From contig WHSQ01000024.1 of NCBI GenBank assembly GCA_009380005.1, positions 1-44,522 of the forward strand: 44,522 nt of DNA. Reading direction: 5' to 3'. The notes under the pieces were generated by a model that had not been told where the DNA came from, ran no database searches, and saw only the letters and a list, made by a program, of their open reading frames with translations. Below, in pieces: positions 8,801 to 16,937 of this stretch; positions within the stretch are counted from its first letter, which is position 1; every line of letters begins with the position of its first letter. The DNA is from Actinomycetota bacterium (GTDB lineage Bacteria; Actinomycetota; CADDZG01; WHSQ01). The position numbers and the translations under genes were made by a program.

Positions 8801-9858
8801 AACATGCCCCCGAATTGCGCGAGGAACCTGACGTCGTTGTCGTAGAACGCCCGGATGTCGCGGACGTCGTGGGCCAGGGCCGCTGCACGTTCCAGTCCGA
8901 TGCCGAACGCGAAGCCCGTGTATCGCTCCGAGTCGTAACCCACGTAGTCGAGCAGGAAGGGATCCACCATCCCGCAACCCAGCAACTCGATCCACCCTTC
9001 GTTCTTACAGATCCGGCACCCGGCGCCCTTGCAGGAGAAGCACAGCACGTCCAGCTCGGCCGAAGGCTCCGTGAATGGGAAGAAGCTGGGGCGGAGACGG
9101 ACCTCGAGATCGCGTCCGAACAACTCGCGAGCGAGATGCTGCAGCGTCCCCTTCAGATCCCCCATCGTGATGCCCTCGTCGACCGCCAGGCCCTCGATCT
9201 GAGAGAACTGTGCGGTGTGCGTCGCGTCCTCCGTCTCGCGCCGGTATACGCGTCCGGGGCACAGCACGTAGACCGGTGGTTCCTGGGCCTCCATCGTGCG
9301 GATCTGGATCGGCGATGTCTCGGTTCGAAGCGCGACCTCGTACAGGTGGCCCTTCACGTAGTAAGTATCGAGCTCCGAGCGCGCGGGGTGCTCCGGTGGC
9401 GTGTTGAGCGCGTCGAAGAGGTAGCTGGTGAGCTCTATCTCCGGCCCATCTGCCACCCGGTACCCGAGACCGATGAAGATGTCGATGATCTCCCACATCG
9501 TGCGCGTCAACGGATGGATCGATCCGACCGGTGAAGCAACTCCCGGGAGCGTGACATCCACGCGCTCTCGCTCCCAGCGATGTTCCAGCTCGCGAGCTTC
9601 GAACTCCGCCTTGCGGTCTTCGTACGCCCGCTCGAGCTCGGCCTGGACCTCGTTGAGCCTGCGACCGAAGTCCTTACGGGCCGACTCGTCCAGGTCGCGT
9701 AGGCCCTGACGGGTCTGGGCCAGGGGGGCCTTGCGGCCGAAGACCTGATGCCGCACCTCTTCGAGCCCTGCGAGCCCCGGGGCCGAAGAGATCTTGTCCA
9801 CCGCGTCGCGTCGTGCGGCTTCGAGCCGGTCGACGAGCTCCGATGTCCCCTCGCTCAC
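8797..9858 (-). CDS. pheS: phenylalanyl-tRNA synthetase alpha subunit
   Basis: Catalytic class II subunit of PheRS, 353 aa. An N-terminal coiled-coil (about 1-90) is followed by the class II core with ELTSYLFDALNTP, the motif 2 region YRRETEDATHTAQFSQIEG and the GMVDPFLL/GIGLERAA motif 3 region. A C-x2-C-x4-C-x2-C cluster (CFSCKGAGCRIC) precedes GWIELLGCGM, as in many bacterial PheS proteins. The GTG start at 9858 overlaps the stop codon of the histidine kinase gene in GTGA. Confidence 0.96.
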   Translation of the reverse strand: MSEGTSELVDRLEAARRDAVDKISSAPGLAGLEEVRHQVFGRKAPLAQTRQGLRDLDESARKDFGRRLNEVQAELERAYEDRKAEFEARELEHRWERERVDVTLPGVASPVGSIHPLTRTMWEIIDIFIGLGYRVADGPEIELTSYLFDALNTPPEHPARSELDTYYVKGHLYEVALRTETSPIQIRTMEAQEPPVYVLCPGRVYRRETEDATHTAQFSQIEGLAVDEGITMGDLKGTLQHLARELFGRDLEVRLRPSFFPFTEPSAELDVLCFSCKGAGCRICKNEGWIELLGCGMVDPFLLDYVGYDSERYTGFAFGIGLERAAALAHDVRDIRAFYDNDVRFLAQFGGML

Positions 9859-10541
9859 GACGCGTGCTCTGCAGCCGGAAGCGTGACGGTGAAGGTCGAG
9901 CCCTTCGATACCTTGCTGTCGACCGTGATCTCACCTCCGTGTGCCTCGACCAATCGCTTGGTGAGGTACAGGCCCAGCCCGCTGCCCGATGGGCCCGAAC
10001 GCTGCCCCGCGGGGGCCGGTCCGGAGAAGATCGCGGGCAACCGGTCGGGGTCGATCCCTATACCGGCGTCCGCCACGATCACGTGAACGGTGCCATCGTG
10101 CCGGTCGGCACCGACGACGATGTCTCCTTCGTCGGAAAACTTGATGGCGTTCTCGAGCAGGTTGCCGAGCACATGCTGCAGGCGCTCGGCATCCGCGAAC
10201 GCCTTGAACCCGTCTTCGATCTCGACCTTGACCCGATCGGCACCGGGCAGGTCCCGGAGGTGCTCGGCCGCCTTGTGGGCGATGGCCGAGAGATCCACCT
10301 CCGTCCGGTGCAGCTCGAGACGACCGGATTCGAGCCGAGCAAGGTCGAGGACTTCGGAGACGATCCTGCCCATCCTCTCGGCATCCGAATGGATCGTCTG
10401 CACGAACTGGAGCTTCTGATCGTCGGTGAAACGATCCCACCTCTTGACCAGCGTGGCGGAGAAGCCCTTGACGGAGGTCAGGGGTGACCGGAGCTCGTGA
10501 GCGATCTTGGAGATCAGGTCGGCGAATCTGAGGTCATCCAA
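9855..10541 (-). CDS. soluble sensor-less histidine kinase (HisKA + HATPase_c)
   Basis: Predicted two-component histidine kinase of 228 aa. The phosphoacceptor is His15 in HELRSPL. The N box is NLLENAIKFSDEG, the G1 box is DAGIGIDPDRLP and the G2 box is GSGLGLYLTKRLVEAHGG. There is no transmembrane segment or sensory domain: the protein starts almost at the dimerisation helix. I chose the TTG at 10541 because GGGAGGA lies nine bases upstream; the open frame further up is antisense-like, low-complexity sequence. No response regulator is adjacent; the nearest REC protein is at 18345-19322. It sits between the SpoU methyltransferase gene and pheS, overlapping pheS by four bases. What it senses is unknown; a partner protein could supply the signal. 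Confidence 0.85.
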   Translation of the reverse strand: MDDLRFADLISKIAHELRSPLTSVKGFSATLVKRWDRFTDDQKLQFVQTIHSDAERMGRIVSEVLDLARLESGRLELHRTEVDLSAIAHKAAEHLRDLPGADRVKVEIEDGFKAFADAERLQHVLGNLLENAIKFSDEGDIVVGADRHDGTVHVIVADAGIGIDPDRLPAIFSGPAPAGQRSGPSGSGLGLYLTKRLVEAHGGEITVDSKVSKGSTFTVTLPAAEHAS

Positions 10542-10597
10542 AGCGTTCCGTCCTCCCGAAGGGCAAGTCAGAGGGTGAGGATAACCACGGCGGACGC

Positions 10598-11374
10598 CTA
10601 CGACCGGGAGCCGCGCCGGCGCACGGTCTCGAACAACAGGATCGAACCGGCGATCCCGACGTTCAGAGATTCGGTGCGGCCCGGCATCGGGATGCTGACC
10701 GCGGCGTCGAGCAGCTGCTCGAGCTCGGGGTCGAACCCCCACGCCTCGTTGCCGAGGACGAAGGTGGTCGGCTTCGTGACGTCGAAAGCCGCCAGGTCCG
10801 CGTCGGCCCGGACGTCCGCCCCCAGGATCTGGACGCCGGCGTTGCGGGCCACGCTGATGGCCTCTCCCGCATCCGCCTCGCGCACGATCGGCACCAGGAA
10901 GAGCGCTCCGGCACAGGCCCTGACGGTCTTCGGGTTCAGGGGATCGACGGAGCCCTCCGTGAAGACGACGGCCCCCGCCGCGGCTGCAGCAGCGGAACGC
11001 ACGAGGGTTCCGGCGTTGCCGGGGTCCCGAACCCCGGCCAGGATCAGCGAGAGATCCGAACCGGTGAGATCGTCCAGGGCGGCAGCAGGCGCCTGAGCGA
11101 CCGCGACGACACCCTGCGGGCTGGCCGAGTCGCTGAGCATCCGCATGACCCGCTCGCCCACCAGCGTGACGTCCATGTGACCCGGAGGCAGCGCCTCGGC
11201 GGCCGTCTCGGTCGCGAAGATCTCGACGATGGGTGCTCCGGCCTCGAGGGCATCGGCGAGCGCCCGAGGTCCCTCGAGCAGGAATCGCCGCTCGCGCTCG
11301 CGATGAACCCGCCTCAGGAGCTTCCGCGCGCCCTGGATGCGCGGGTTCTGGGGACTGGTGACTATCTCCGTCAG
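10598..11374 (-). CDS. SpoU/TrmH-family RNA 2'-O-methyltransferase, CTG start
   Basis: SAM-dependent 2'-O-ribose methyltransferase of tRNA or rRNA, related to RlmB/TsnR. An N-terminal substrate-binding domain (about 1-90, with TSPQNPRI and [11 protein letters not shown]) precedes the knotted SpoU domain with motif 1 NAGTLVRSA, motif 2 VLGNEAWG and motif 3 [17 protein letters not shown]. The first ATG in frame is at 11176 and would delete the whole substrate-binding domain. The only suitable upstream NTG codon is CTG at 11374, overlapping the rplT TGA in CTGA, with GAAGG a few bases upstream; this gives 258 aa, the usual family length. ATA at 11365 is a remote alternative. The exact RNA target cannot be told from sequence. 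Confidence 0.9.
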   Translation of the reverse strand: MTEIVTSPQNPRIQGARKLLRRVHRERERRFLLEGPRALADALEAGAPIVEIFATETAAEALPPGHMDVTLVGERVMRMLSDSASPQGVVAVAQAPAAALDDLTGSDLSLILAGVRDPGNAGTLVRSAAAAAAGAVVFTEGSVDPLNPKTVRACAGALFLVPIVREADAGEAISVARNAGVQILGADVRADADLAAFDVTKPTTFVLGNEAWGFDPELEQLLDAAVSIPMPGRTESLNVGIAGSILLFETVRRRGSRS

Positions 11375-11736
11375 GAGGCCTTCTCGAGCCCCTTGCGCGC
11401 GACCTCGACCAGCGAGGCGAACGCATCCGGCTCGTTGACCGCGAGCTCGGCAAGGATCTTGCGATCCACTTCGACCTCCGCGGCCTTGAGGCCGGCGATC
11501 AAGTGACTGTAGGAGATCCCGTTCAGTCGTGCGGCGGCGTTGATACGCGTGATCCAGAGCTTCCGGAACTCGCCCTTCTTCGCGCGGCGGTCCCGGTATG
11601 CGTAGACCCCGGAATGGAGGACCTGTTCGCGCGCGGCTCGGTAATGCTTGCCGCGCGCCGAGTAGTAGCCCTTGGCCTTCCTCAGTACTTCCTTGCGCTT
11701 CTTGCGTCCCGCGACGCTGCGCTTCACCCGTGGCAT
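11371..11736 (-). CDS. rplT: 50S ribosomal protein L20
   Basis: Primary 23S rRNA-binding protein needed early in 50S assembly. The 121-aa sequence is typical, with [16 protein letters not shown], the [12 protein letters not shown] stretch and [12 protein letters not shown]-like core (here [19 protein letters not shown]). The ATG has AAGGAGGG eight bases upstream. It is the third gene of the conserved infC-rpmI-rplT operon. In other bacteria L20 represses this operon. Its stop codon overlaps the CTG start of the SpoU methyltransferase gene. Confidence 0.98.
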   Translation of the reverse strand: MPRVKRSVAGRKKRKEVLRKAKGYYSARGKHYRAAREQVLHSGVYAYRDRRAKKGEFRKLWITRINAAARLNGISYSHLIAGLKAAEVEVDRKILAELAVNEPDAFASLVEVARKGLEKAS

Positions 11737-11754
11737 ATCGATCCCTCCTTGAGC

Positions 11755-11949
11755 TCAGCTGCCGAGCAGCCGGCGGATCGTCTTCTTGTCCTCCTGGGCC
11801 ACTTGCGCCGGCGAGTTGAGGCGGCGCTTCCGGTGCGAGGACTTCTTCTCGAGGAAATGGTTGGCGAACGCACGGCGGCGCCTGATCTTCCCGGAGGGCG
11901 TGGTCTTGAAGCGCTTCGCAGCGCCCCTATGCGTCTTCTGCTTCGGCAT
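11755..11949 (-). CDS. rpmI: 50S ribosomal protein L35
   Basis: Small basic 50S protein, 64 aa, with the family pattern [15 protein letters not shown] ... [15 protein letters not shown] and a C-terminal KKTIRRLL. The ATG at 11949 lies inside the infC 3' end (23-bp overlap) and has GAGGAG about seven bases upstream. A second ATG two codons earlier (11955) is too close to that site. The overlap suggests translational coupling to infC. Confidence 0.96.
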   Translation of the reverse strand: MPKQKTHRGAAKRFKTTPSGKIRRRRAFANHFLEKKSSHRKRRLNSPAQVAQEDKKTIRRLLGS

Positions 11950-12634
11950 CCTCATTCTCCTCTCCCAGATCACTCGATGCCCGGGTGATCTTCCGGGGGC
12001 GAGCGGGTTTAGGTGCTTCCGCCTCGACCGTCTCGGGACCCGCGCGGGGCGCTTCCGTCGGCGCCGGCTGCTGGCGGCGCTGTCGGGTCGGCACCTCAAC
12101 GGGCTCCTTGTGGATGATCGCTTCCTTGTAGGGACCGAGAACCATCGTCATGTTCCGACCGTCCAGCTTCGGCGGGACGTCGATCTTGGCGATCTCTTGT
12201 ACGTCGTCCGCGAGACGTAACAACAGTCTCTCGCCGAGCTCTGGGTGCACCATCTCGCGACCCCGGAACATGATCGTGACCTTCACCTTGGCTCCCTGGC
12301 GGAGGAACCGCACGACGTGCCCCTTCTTGGTCTCGTAGTCGTGGCGGTCGATCTTCGGCCGCATCTTCATCTCTTTGACCACGACGAGGGATTGCTTCTT
12401 GCGTGCTTCCTTCTTGGCCTGGTCCTGCTCGTACTTGTACTTCCCGAAATCCATGATCCGCACTACGGGCGGATCGGCCTGGGGAGCCACTTCGACGAGA
12501 TCGAGATCCTGTTGCTCGGCCATCGCCAGTGCGTCCTTCGTCTCGAGGACGCCTATCTGCGAACCATCCGCTCCGACCACTCGGACGCGGGGGACGCGGA
12601 TCCGGTCGTTGATCCTCATGTCCTGTTGTGCGAT
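11927..12634 (-). CDS. infC: translation initiation factor IF-3, probable ATC start
   Basis: IF-3 controls start-codon fidelity and subunit dissociation. The N domain ([18 protein letters not shown], then the [25 protein letters not shown] block) and C domain ([19 protein letters not shown] ... [10 protein letters not shown]) are clear. About 50 extra residues at the C-terminus are Pro/Arg-rich and then acidic. An ATG exists at 12619 but has no properly spaced ribosome-binding site. Five codons upstream, ATC at 12632-12634 has AGAGGAG six bases before it and gives the usual family N-terminus length. Rare ATT/ATC/ATA starts are known for infC, where IF-3 uses them to repress itself. I therefore start at ATC; the ATG is the alternative. 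Confidence 0.93.
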   Translation of the reverse strand: MAQQDMRINDRIRVPRVRVVGADGSQIGVLETKDALAMAEQQDLDLVEVAPQADPPVVRIMDFGKYKYEQDQAKKEARKKQSLVVVKEMKMRPKIDRHDYETKKGHVVRFLRQGAKVKVTIMFRGREMVHPELGERLLLRLADDVQEIAKIDVPPKLDGRNMTMVLGPYKEAIIHKEPVEVPTRQRRQQPAPTEAPRAGPETVEAEAPKPARPRKITRASSDLGEENEDAEAEDA

Positions 12635-12640
12635 ACCTCG

Positions 12641-12815
12641 CTCCTCTCTATCGGATCCAGGGACCTTCCGGCCCCCGACGCGAAGAAGCCGGCGACGCCG
12701 AAGCAGGCATCACCGGCACGTGCGCGGCAACTACCACAACCCTCTCGACGCTTCGGTCGGAACCGTTGCCGGAAGGTGAGGGCTCAAAAGTCCCTGCTTG
12801 GCGACACTTTCACGC
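12641..12815 (-). promoter_or_regulatory. infC leader with long-range stem (possible L20-type autoregulatory leader)
   Basis: The untranslated leader of infC is about 180 nt if transcription starts near 12815. It contains a perfect 10-bp long-range inverted repeat, GCCGGAAGGT at 12768-12777 and ACCTTCCGGC at 12663-12672, enclosing about 95 nt that can form inner GC hairpins (for example GCCGG...CCGGC types). The distal arm ends just upstream of the AGAGGAG ribosome-binding site (12641-12647). Known infC-rpmI-rplT operons carry L20-binding leaders; whether this is one is an inference from position and fold. Confidence 0.55.
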
Positions 12816-12821
12816 TCAGGC

Positions 12822-12829
12822 AGTATAAC
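12822..12829. promoter_or_regulatory. shared -10 box of divergent infC and DUF1844-like promoters
   Basis: The sequence AGTATAAC reads as TATAAC on the plus strand (12824-12829) and as TATACT on the minus strand (complement of 12822-12827). On the plus strand it lies six bases before the GTG of the DUF1844-like gene, which fits a leaderless transcript. On the minus strand it is preceded at 17 bp by a weak -35 (TTCCTC) and would start the infC leader. Confidence 0.5.
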
Positions 12830-12835
12830 GACAGG

Positions 12836-13387
12836 GTGTCGGGCGAGGAAGAGGAGCAGAGCGAACCCCGACGACCACGCGTCGTCGACAAACGCGTTTC
12901 GGCGCGCCCGGAAGCTGCTCCGAAGCCCGACCCGAGCCCCTCCCCGGAGATCCCGGAACCCTCGCCCGCACGGGATTCCACCCCGCCCTCGGAGCCGGCG
13001 TCACCGGCGCCCGGAGCGGGCGGGCCCGAACCTCGGGACGAGACCGCCGAAGCCCGCCCGTCGGCGCCTCAAACCCCCCAGGACACGGTGTGGACGCCGG
13101 AGCGGGAGGCCGAGGCTCAGGCCATCGCCGAAGAGCTCGCGCGCGTCCCCGCCCTCGACTGGGTCGCCAACAGCGCCGTCACGCTCGCCAACGTGGCCGC
13201 GGCCAAGATCCAGTTGGGCCAGGCGCCCGACGCCCAGCTCGCGATCGATGCCCTGGCAGCTCTGCTCGACGACTTGGGGTCGCGGCTCGGAGAGGCCGAG
13301 ATGCCGCTCAAGCAGACGCTCGCACAGCTGCGCCTCGCCTACGCACAGGCCGTCACGTCCCCGGGACAACCCGGCGCGGCGCCCTGA
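12836..13387 (+). CDS. DUF1844-like protein with proline-rich N-terminus
   Basis: 183-aa protein of unknown function. Residues 1-85 are disordered in character, rich in Pro, Glu and Ser, with a charged start (EEEEQ). Residues about 90-175 are helical and resemble DUF1844 by eye: the pattern NSAVTLANVAAAKIQLGQAPDAQLAIDALAALLDDL ... LAQLRLAYAQ matches the family's LG-x-APD, IDxL and LRLxY positions. The GTG start at 12836 follows a TATAAC -10 box by six bases, suggesting a leaderless mRNA, and has no ribosome-binding site. It diverges from infC and ends in a strong terminator. I recall DUF1844 genes being near infC in other actinobacteria but cannot verify it here. Confidence 0.8.
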   Translation: MSGEEEEQSEPRRPRVVDKRVSARPEAAPKPDPSPSPEIPEPSPARDSTPPSEPASPAPGAGGPEPRDETAEARPSAPQTPQDTVWTPEREAEAQAIAEELARVPALDWVANSAVTLANVAAAKIQLGQAPDAQLAIDALAALLDDLGSRLGEAEMPLKQTLAQLRLAYAQAVTSPGQPGAAP

Positions 13388-13395
13388 GACGCGCC

Positions 13396-13424
13396 GAGGC
13401 CCCCGCCGCGCGGGGGCCTCTTTT
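13396..13424 (+). terminator. intrinsic terminator of the DUF1844-like gene
   Basis: A perfect 10-bp stem (GAGGCCCCCG at 13396-13405, CGGGGGCCTC at 13411-13420) with a 5-nt loop is followed by TTTT. It starts nine bases after the stop codon. It may also slow read-through of the cold-shock gene coming from the other side, but there is no U-run in that direction. Confidence 0.88.
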
Positions 13425-13438
13425 GATCGCGGAGCTGC

Positions 13439-13657
13439 TTACTCTTGCGGCTGTGACGCGGCCGCTCGCACGTTGCTGGCCTGCTTGCCCTTCGGACCGT
13501 CGGCCACATCGAACTCGACCTCCTGCCCCTGGGTGAGGGACTTGTAGCCCTCCATCTCGATCGCCGAGAAATGGACGAACACGTCCTCGCCGTCGGCGGT
13601 AGAGAGGAATCCGTAACCCTTCTCGTTACTGAACCACTTGACGGTGCCAACAACCAC
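13439..13657 (-). CDS. cspA: cold-shock domain protein
   Basis: Single-domain RNA chaperone of 72 aa with the RNP1 motif KGYGFL and RNP2 motif VFVHFSAI, the usual OB-fold nucleic-acid-binding surface. The GTG at 13657 gives the standard family N-terminus (M)[16 protein letters not shown] and has AGGA nine bases upstream. An in-frame ATG at 13708 would add 17 residues unlike the family; it follows a G-run and cannot be fully excluded. It appears to be a separate small transcript between hisG and the DUF1844-like gene. Confidence 0.95.
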   Translation of the reverse strand: MVVGTVKWFSNEKGYGFLSTADGEDVFVHFSAIEMEGYKSLTQGQEVEFDVADGPKGKQASNVRAAASQPQE

Positions 13658-13743
13658 GTCCTGCCGTCCTTTCCGTCTTTGTGGGGTGGCGAACACCTTC
13701 GTCGCCATCTACCCCCACGACTGCAGGCGAGACGCTAGCACAG

Positions 13744-14619
13744 CTAAGGAACGATCTTGCTGATGGGAAGCTCCAGTATGTCCTCGGCCCCGAGGGCCTT
13801 CAACTGCGGGATCAGCGTGTTCACGGTCGCCTTCCCAACGACGGTCTCCACGGCGAAGAAGCCTCCCCCGGCGAGCTGAGAGATCGTCGGCGCGCGCATG
13901 GCGGGGAGGACACCCAGCACCTCATCCAGCCTGTCCTCGGTCACGTTGAGTTTCACGAGCACCTTGCCCCGCGCGTCGACGGCTCCGCGCAATAGCAGCG
14001 TCAACTCCTCGATCGCCTGCCGCTTGGTGGCATCCTCGTAGGCTTCCTTGTTGGCGATGAGGTGCGTCCGTGACTCCAACAGCACGTCGATGATCTCGAG
14101 GCCGTGGCGTCTCAGCGTCGAGCCCGTCTCGGTCAGGTCCACGATCGCGTCGACGATCTCAGGGACCTTGGCTTCGGTCGCCCCGTAGGACAGGAAGACA
14201 CGGACCGGGATGCGGAGCCGCTCGAAGTACGCACGCGTGATGTTCGGGAACTCGGTCGAGATCTTGGAGTGCGGTTTGAGCTCCCGCGCGCTGGTGATAC
14301 CCGAGTCGCGGTGGGTAGCCAGAACTATCTTCACCGGCCGGTCCGTCTCCTTCGAGTACTCGAGAGGGGTGACCTTCGTGACCTTGGCTCCCGTCTCCTC
14401 GATCCAGTCTTCGCCCGTCACGCCGATATCGAAGAGCCCTTCCTCGATGTAGGTGGGGATCTCCTGCGGACGAAGGATCGACACCGCGGCGAGACGGGGA
14501 TCGGCGACCGAACCGTGGTAATCGCGGTCCGACGTCCGGCTGATCTTGAGGTCGGCGGCTTCGAACAGCTCGAACGTCGCCCGCTCGAGAGAGCCCTTGG
14601 GTATCACAAGTCTCAGCAC
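13744..14619 (-). CDS. hisG: ATP phosphoribosyltransferase, long form
   Basis: First enzyme of histidine biosynthesis, joining ATP and PRPP. The 291-aa length with a C-terminal HisG_C domain (about 215-291, ending in KALGAEDILELPISKIVP) marks the long, histidine-feedback-regulated form that needs no HisZ. The PRPP-site region reads IVDLTETGSTLRRHGLE. The GTG at 14619 starts one base after the ribH stop with GAGGGG seven bases upstream. It is the last gene of the riboflavin operon. hisE, often next to hisG in actinobacteria, is not in this window. Confidence 0.96.
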   Translation of the reverse strand: MLRLVIPKGSLERATFELFEAADLKISRTSDRDYHGSVADPRLAAVSILRPQEIPTYIEEGLFDIGVTGEDWIEETGAKVTKVTPLEYSKETDRPVKIVLATHRDSGITSARELKPHSKISTEFPNITRAYFERLRIPVRVFLSYGATEAKVPEIVDAIVDLTETGSTLRRHGLEIIDVLLESRTHLIANKEAYEDATKRQAIEELTLLLRGAVDARGKVLVKLNVTEDRLDEVLGVLPAMRAPTISQLAGGGFFAVETVVGKATVNTLIPQLKALGAEDILELPISKIVP

Positions 14620-14620
14620 G

Positions 14621-15106
14621 TCAGATCCCCTCGCTCGGCTTCGGCAGAGATGCAAGGAGGTTCGCCATCTCCAGCGCGGCGAGCGCGGCCTCGAAGCCCT
14701 TGTTGCCGGCCTTGCCACCCGCACGCTGGATCGCCTGATCCGCATCCTCGGTCGTCAGTATGCCGTTCGCGATGGGGATGCCCGTCTTCCTCGACGCCGT
14801 CGAGATGCCGGCGGCAGATTCTCCCGCAACGTAGTCGAAGTGGGCGGTCTCCCCGCGGATCACGGCGCCGAGGCACACCAACGCATCGAACTCGCCCGAC
14901 GATGCCAGCCGTTCGGCCACGAGTGGGATCTCGAACGCTCCGGGCACCCAGGCGATCGAGATGTCGTCGTCCGAGACGCCGTGACGTTTCAGTCCATCGA
15001 GGGCGCCATCGAGCAACCTCATGCCCACGGACTCGTTGAACCGAGCGACCACGATGCCGATCCGGAGCCGCCTGCCGTCGAAGGAACCTTCGTACACGTG
15101 GGTCAT
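14621..15106 (-). CDS. ribH: 6,7-dimethyl-8-ribityllumazine synthase
   Basis: Penultimate riboflavin enzyme; it condenses the ribityl pyrimidine with dihydroxybutanone phosphate and usually forms an icosahedral shell. The 161-aa product has [33 protein letters not shown] and the PIANGILT block, all typical. The ATG overlaps the ribBA stop in ATGA. Confidence 0.97.
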   Translation of the reverse strand: MTHVYEGSFDGRRLRIGIVVARFNESVGMRLLDGALDGLKRHGVSDDDISIAWVPGAFEIPLVAERLASSGEFDALVCLGAVIRGETAHFDYVAGESAAGISTASRKTGIPIANGILTTEDADQAIQRAGGKAGNKGFEAALAALEMANLLASLPKPSEGI

Positions 15107-16344
15107 CGCCGGGCTCCTTCTTCGTCGTCCTGGATGGCGTGCGCAAGCTCGTCCAGCAGATGGCCGAGCTTGTCCCTCTTCGTCTTCAGATAACGCTCGT
15201 TCTCGGGGTTGGGCTCACTCTCGAGCGGAACGCGGTCGACGATCTTGAGTCCGTATCCCTCGAGCCCGGCACGCTTCGTCGGATTGTTGGTGAGCAGGCG
15301 CATCGTCGACACGCCCAGGTCCACGAGGATCTGAGCTCCCACTCCGTAGTCGCGGGAGTCCGGCGAGAAACCGAGCTCGACGTTCGCCTCCACCGTGTCC
15401 AGTCCGCCGTCCTGCAGGGAGTAGGCCTCAAGCTTGTGACGGAGACCGATGCCACGTCCTTCGTGCCCGCGGATATACACGAGCACGCCCTCGCCTTCGG
15501 CTTCGATCCGACGCATCGCTTCCTTGAGCTGCAGACCGCAATCGCACCGGATGCTGCCGAGCACATCCCCGGTGAAGCATTCGGAATGTACCCGCACCAT
15601 CACTCCGTCTTTGCCCGCGACGTCGCCTTTCACCAGGGCAACATGCATGCGACCGTCGTGGGACTCGTACGCGATCGAGCGGAAGACTCCGTACGCCGTC
15701 GGGATGCGAGCCTCGGTCACGCGCGTCACGAGCTTCTCTCGACGGCGACGGTACGCGATCAGATCCGCTATCGAGATGATGCGCAGTCCATGCTCGTCGG
15801 CGAAGCGCTCGAGGTCCCGCATGCGTGCCATCGAGCCGTCCTCGTTCACGACCTCGCACAGGACCCCGGCCGGGTAGAGGCCGGCCAGGCGGGCGAGGTC
15901 GACCGACGCTTCCGTGTGGCCCGCACGTCGCAGGACGCCGCCCGGCGTGTACCGCAACGGGAAGATGTGTCCGGGCCGGGCCAGGTCCCCCGGTTCCGTG
16001 ACCGGGTCGATGAGGGTCTTGACCGTCGCGGTACGGTCGGGAGCCGAGATCCCCGTCGAGACGCCGTTCTTGGCATCCACGCTGATAGTGAACGCCGTAC
16101 CCATCGACTCCGAGTTCTCGGGCGCCATGAGTGGCAGGTGAAGGTCGGTCAGGCGCCCGGCCTCCATGGGCACGCAGATGATCCCCGAGCAGTACCGCAC
16201 CATGAAGCGGATGTGCTCCGGGGTGATCTTTTCCGCGGCCACGATGATGTCCCCCTCGTTCTCGCGATCCTCGTCGTCGACGACGATCACCATCCGACCG
16301 GTACGGACATCTTCGATCGCTTCCTCGATCTTCGCGAACGGCAT
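15103..16344 (-). CDS. ribBA: bifunctional 3,4-dihydroxy-2-butanone-4-phosphate synthase / GTP cyclohydrolase II
   Basis: Supplies both riboflavin precursors. The N-terminal RibB half (about 1-205) has [10 protein letters not shown] and the [14 protein letters not shown] motif. The C-terminal RibA half (about 206-400) has the zinc-binding pattern [15 protein letters not shown] and GHEGRGIGL. The product is 413 aa, normal for a fused protein. The ATG at 16344 shares one base with the ribE stop codon (TGATG), and AAGGAAA lies upstream. Part of ribD-ribE-ribBA-ribH-hisG. Confidence 0.97.
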   Translation of the reverse strand: MPFAKIEEAIEDVRTGRMVIVVDDEDRENEGDIIVAAEKITPEHIRFMVRYCSGIICVPMEAGRLTDLHLPLMAPENSESMGTAFTISVDAKNGVSTGISAPDRTATVKTLIDPVTEPGDLARPGHIFPLRYTPGGVLRRAGHTEASVDLARLAGLYPAGVLCEVVNEDGSMARMRDLERFADEHGLRIISIADLIAYRRRREKLVTRVTEARIPTAYGVFRSIAYESHDGRMHVALVKGDVAGKDGVMVRVHSECFTGDVLGSIRCDCGLQLKEAMRRIEAEGEGVLVYIRGHEGRGIGLRHKLEAYSLQDGGLDTVEANVELGFSPDSRDYGVGAQILVDLGVSTMRLLTNNPTKRAGLEGYGLKIVDRVPLESEPNPENERYLKTKRDKLGHLLDELAHAIQDDEEGARR

Positions 16345-16937
16345 CAGTGTTTCCTTTCCATGAGTCGCTCGACGTACTTCGCAAGCACGTCGACTTCGAC
16401 GTTCACGCGGCTTCCCTCGGATATCTGGCCCAGGCTCGTGACCTGCATGGTGTGGGGTATGAGCGCTACACGGAAGCTGGCCCTGTCGATGTCGACGACG
16501 GTCAGCGAGACACCATCCAGCGTGATCGACCCCTTGGGAACAACGTAACGCAGGAGGTCCGCGTCGCACTGGATCGACACGTAATGAGAACCATCGCCTT
16601 CTTCGATCCGAACCACGTGGCCCAAGCCGTCCACGTGGCCCTGCACGATGTGCCCCCCCAATCGATCGAACACCCGAGTTGGCAACTCGAGGTTGACCGC
16701 TTGCCCTCGATCGGCGTCTCCGAGCGTCGTGCGGCTGAGCGTCTCGCCCATGACCTGCGCACTGAACGAGGCCCGGCCCACCTTCCGAGCCGTCAGGCAG
16801 ACTCCGTTGACCGCGACCGAATCACCTCGCTGCATCCCGCGCGCGGTCTCCGGCGCCTTGATGACCAGCGTGAGACAACCTTCCGACTCGTGCACCCGTC
16901 GGATCACGCCGCGTTCGGTGACGATGCCCGTGAACAT
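16344..16937 (-). CDS. ribE: riboflavin synthase alpha chain
   Basis: Dismutates two lumazines into riboflavin. The 197-aa sequence starts with the hallmark [10 protein letters not shown] and contains two similar lumazine-binding halves, each with a [12 protein letters not shown] / [13 protein letters not shown] block, and [11 protein letters not shown] between them. The ATG overlaps the ribD stop by one base (TGATG). Confidence 0.97.
   Translation of the reverse strand: MFTGIVTERGVIRRVHESEGCLTLVIKAPETARGMQRGDSVAVNGVCLTARKVGRASFSAQVMGETLSRTTLGDADRGQAVNLELPTRVFDRLGGHIVQGHVDGLGHVVRIEEGDGSHYVSIQCDADLLRYVVPKGSITLDGVSLTVVDIDRASFRVALIPHTMQVTSLGQISEGSRVNVEVDVLAKYVERLMERKH

Noticed and set aside
6869-8845. 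658-codon plus-strand frame opposite pheT
   Set aside because: pheT is complete and well conserved on the other strand; the opposite frame is a codon-bias shadow.
10542-11453. A sensor domain for the histidine kinase in the upstream open frame
   Set aside because: It overlaps the SpoU gene in another frame, is Arg/Gly/Pro-rich, and a good RBS points to TTG at 10541.
12245-12835. Extension of the DUF1844-like gene back across infC
   Set aside because: The frame runs antisense through infC; the leaderless promoter and family similarity place the start at 12836.
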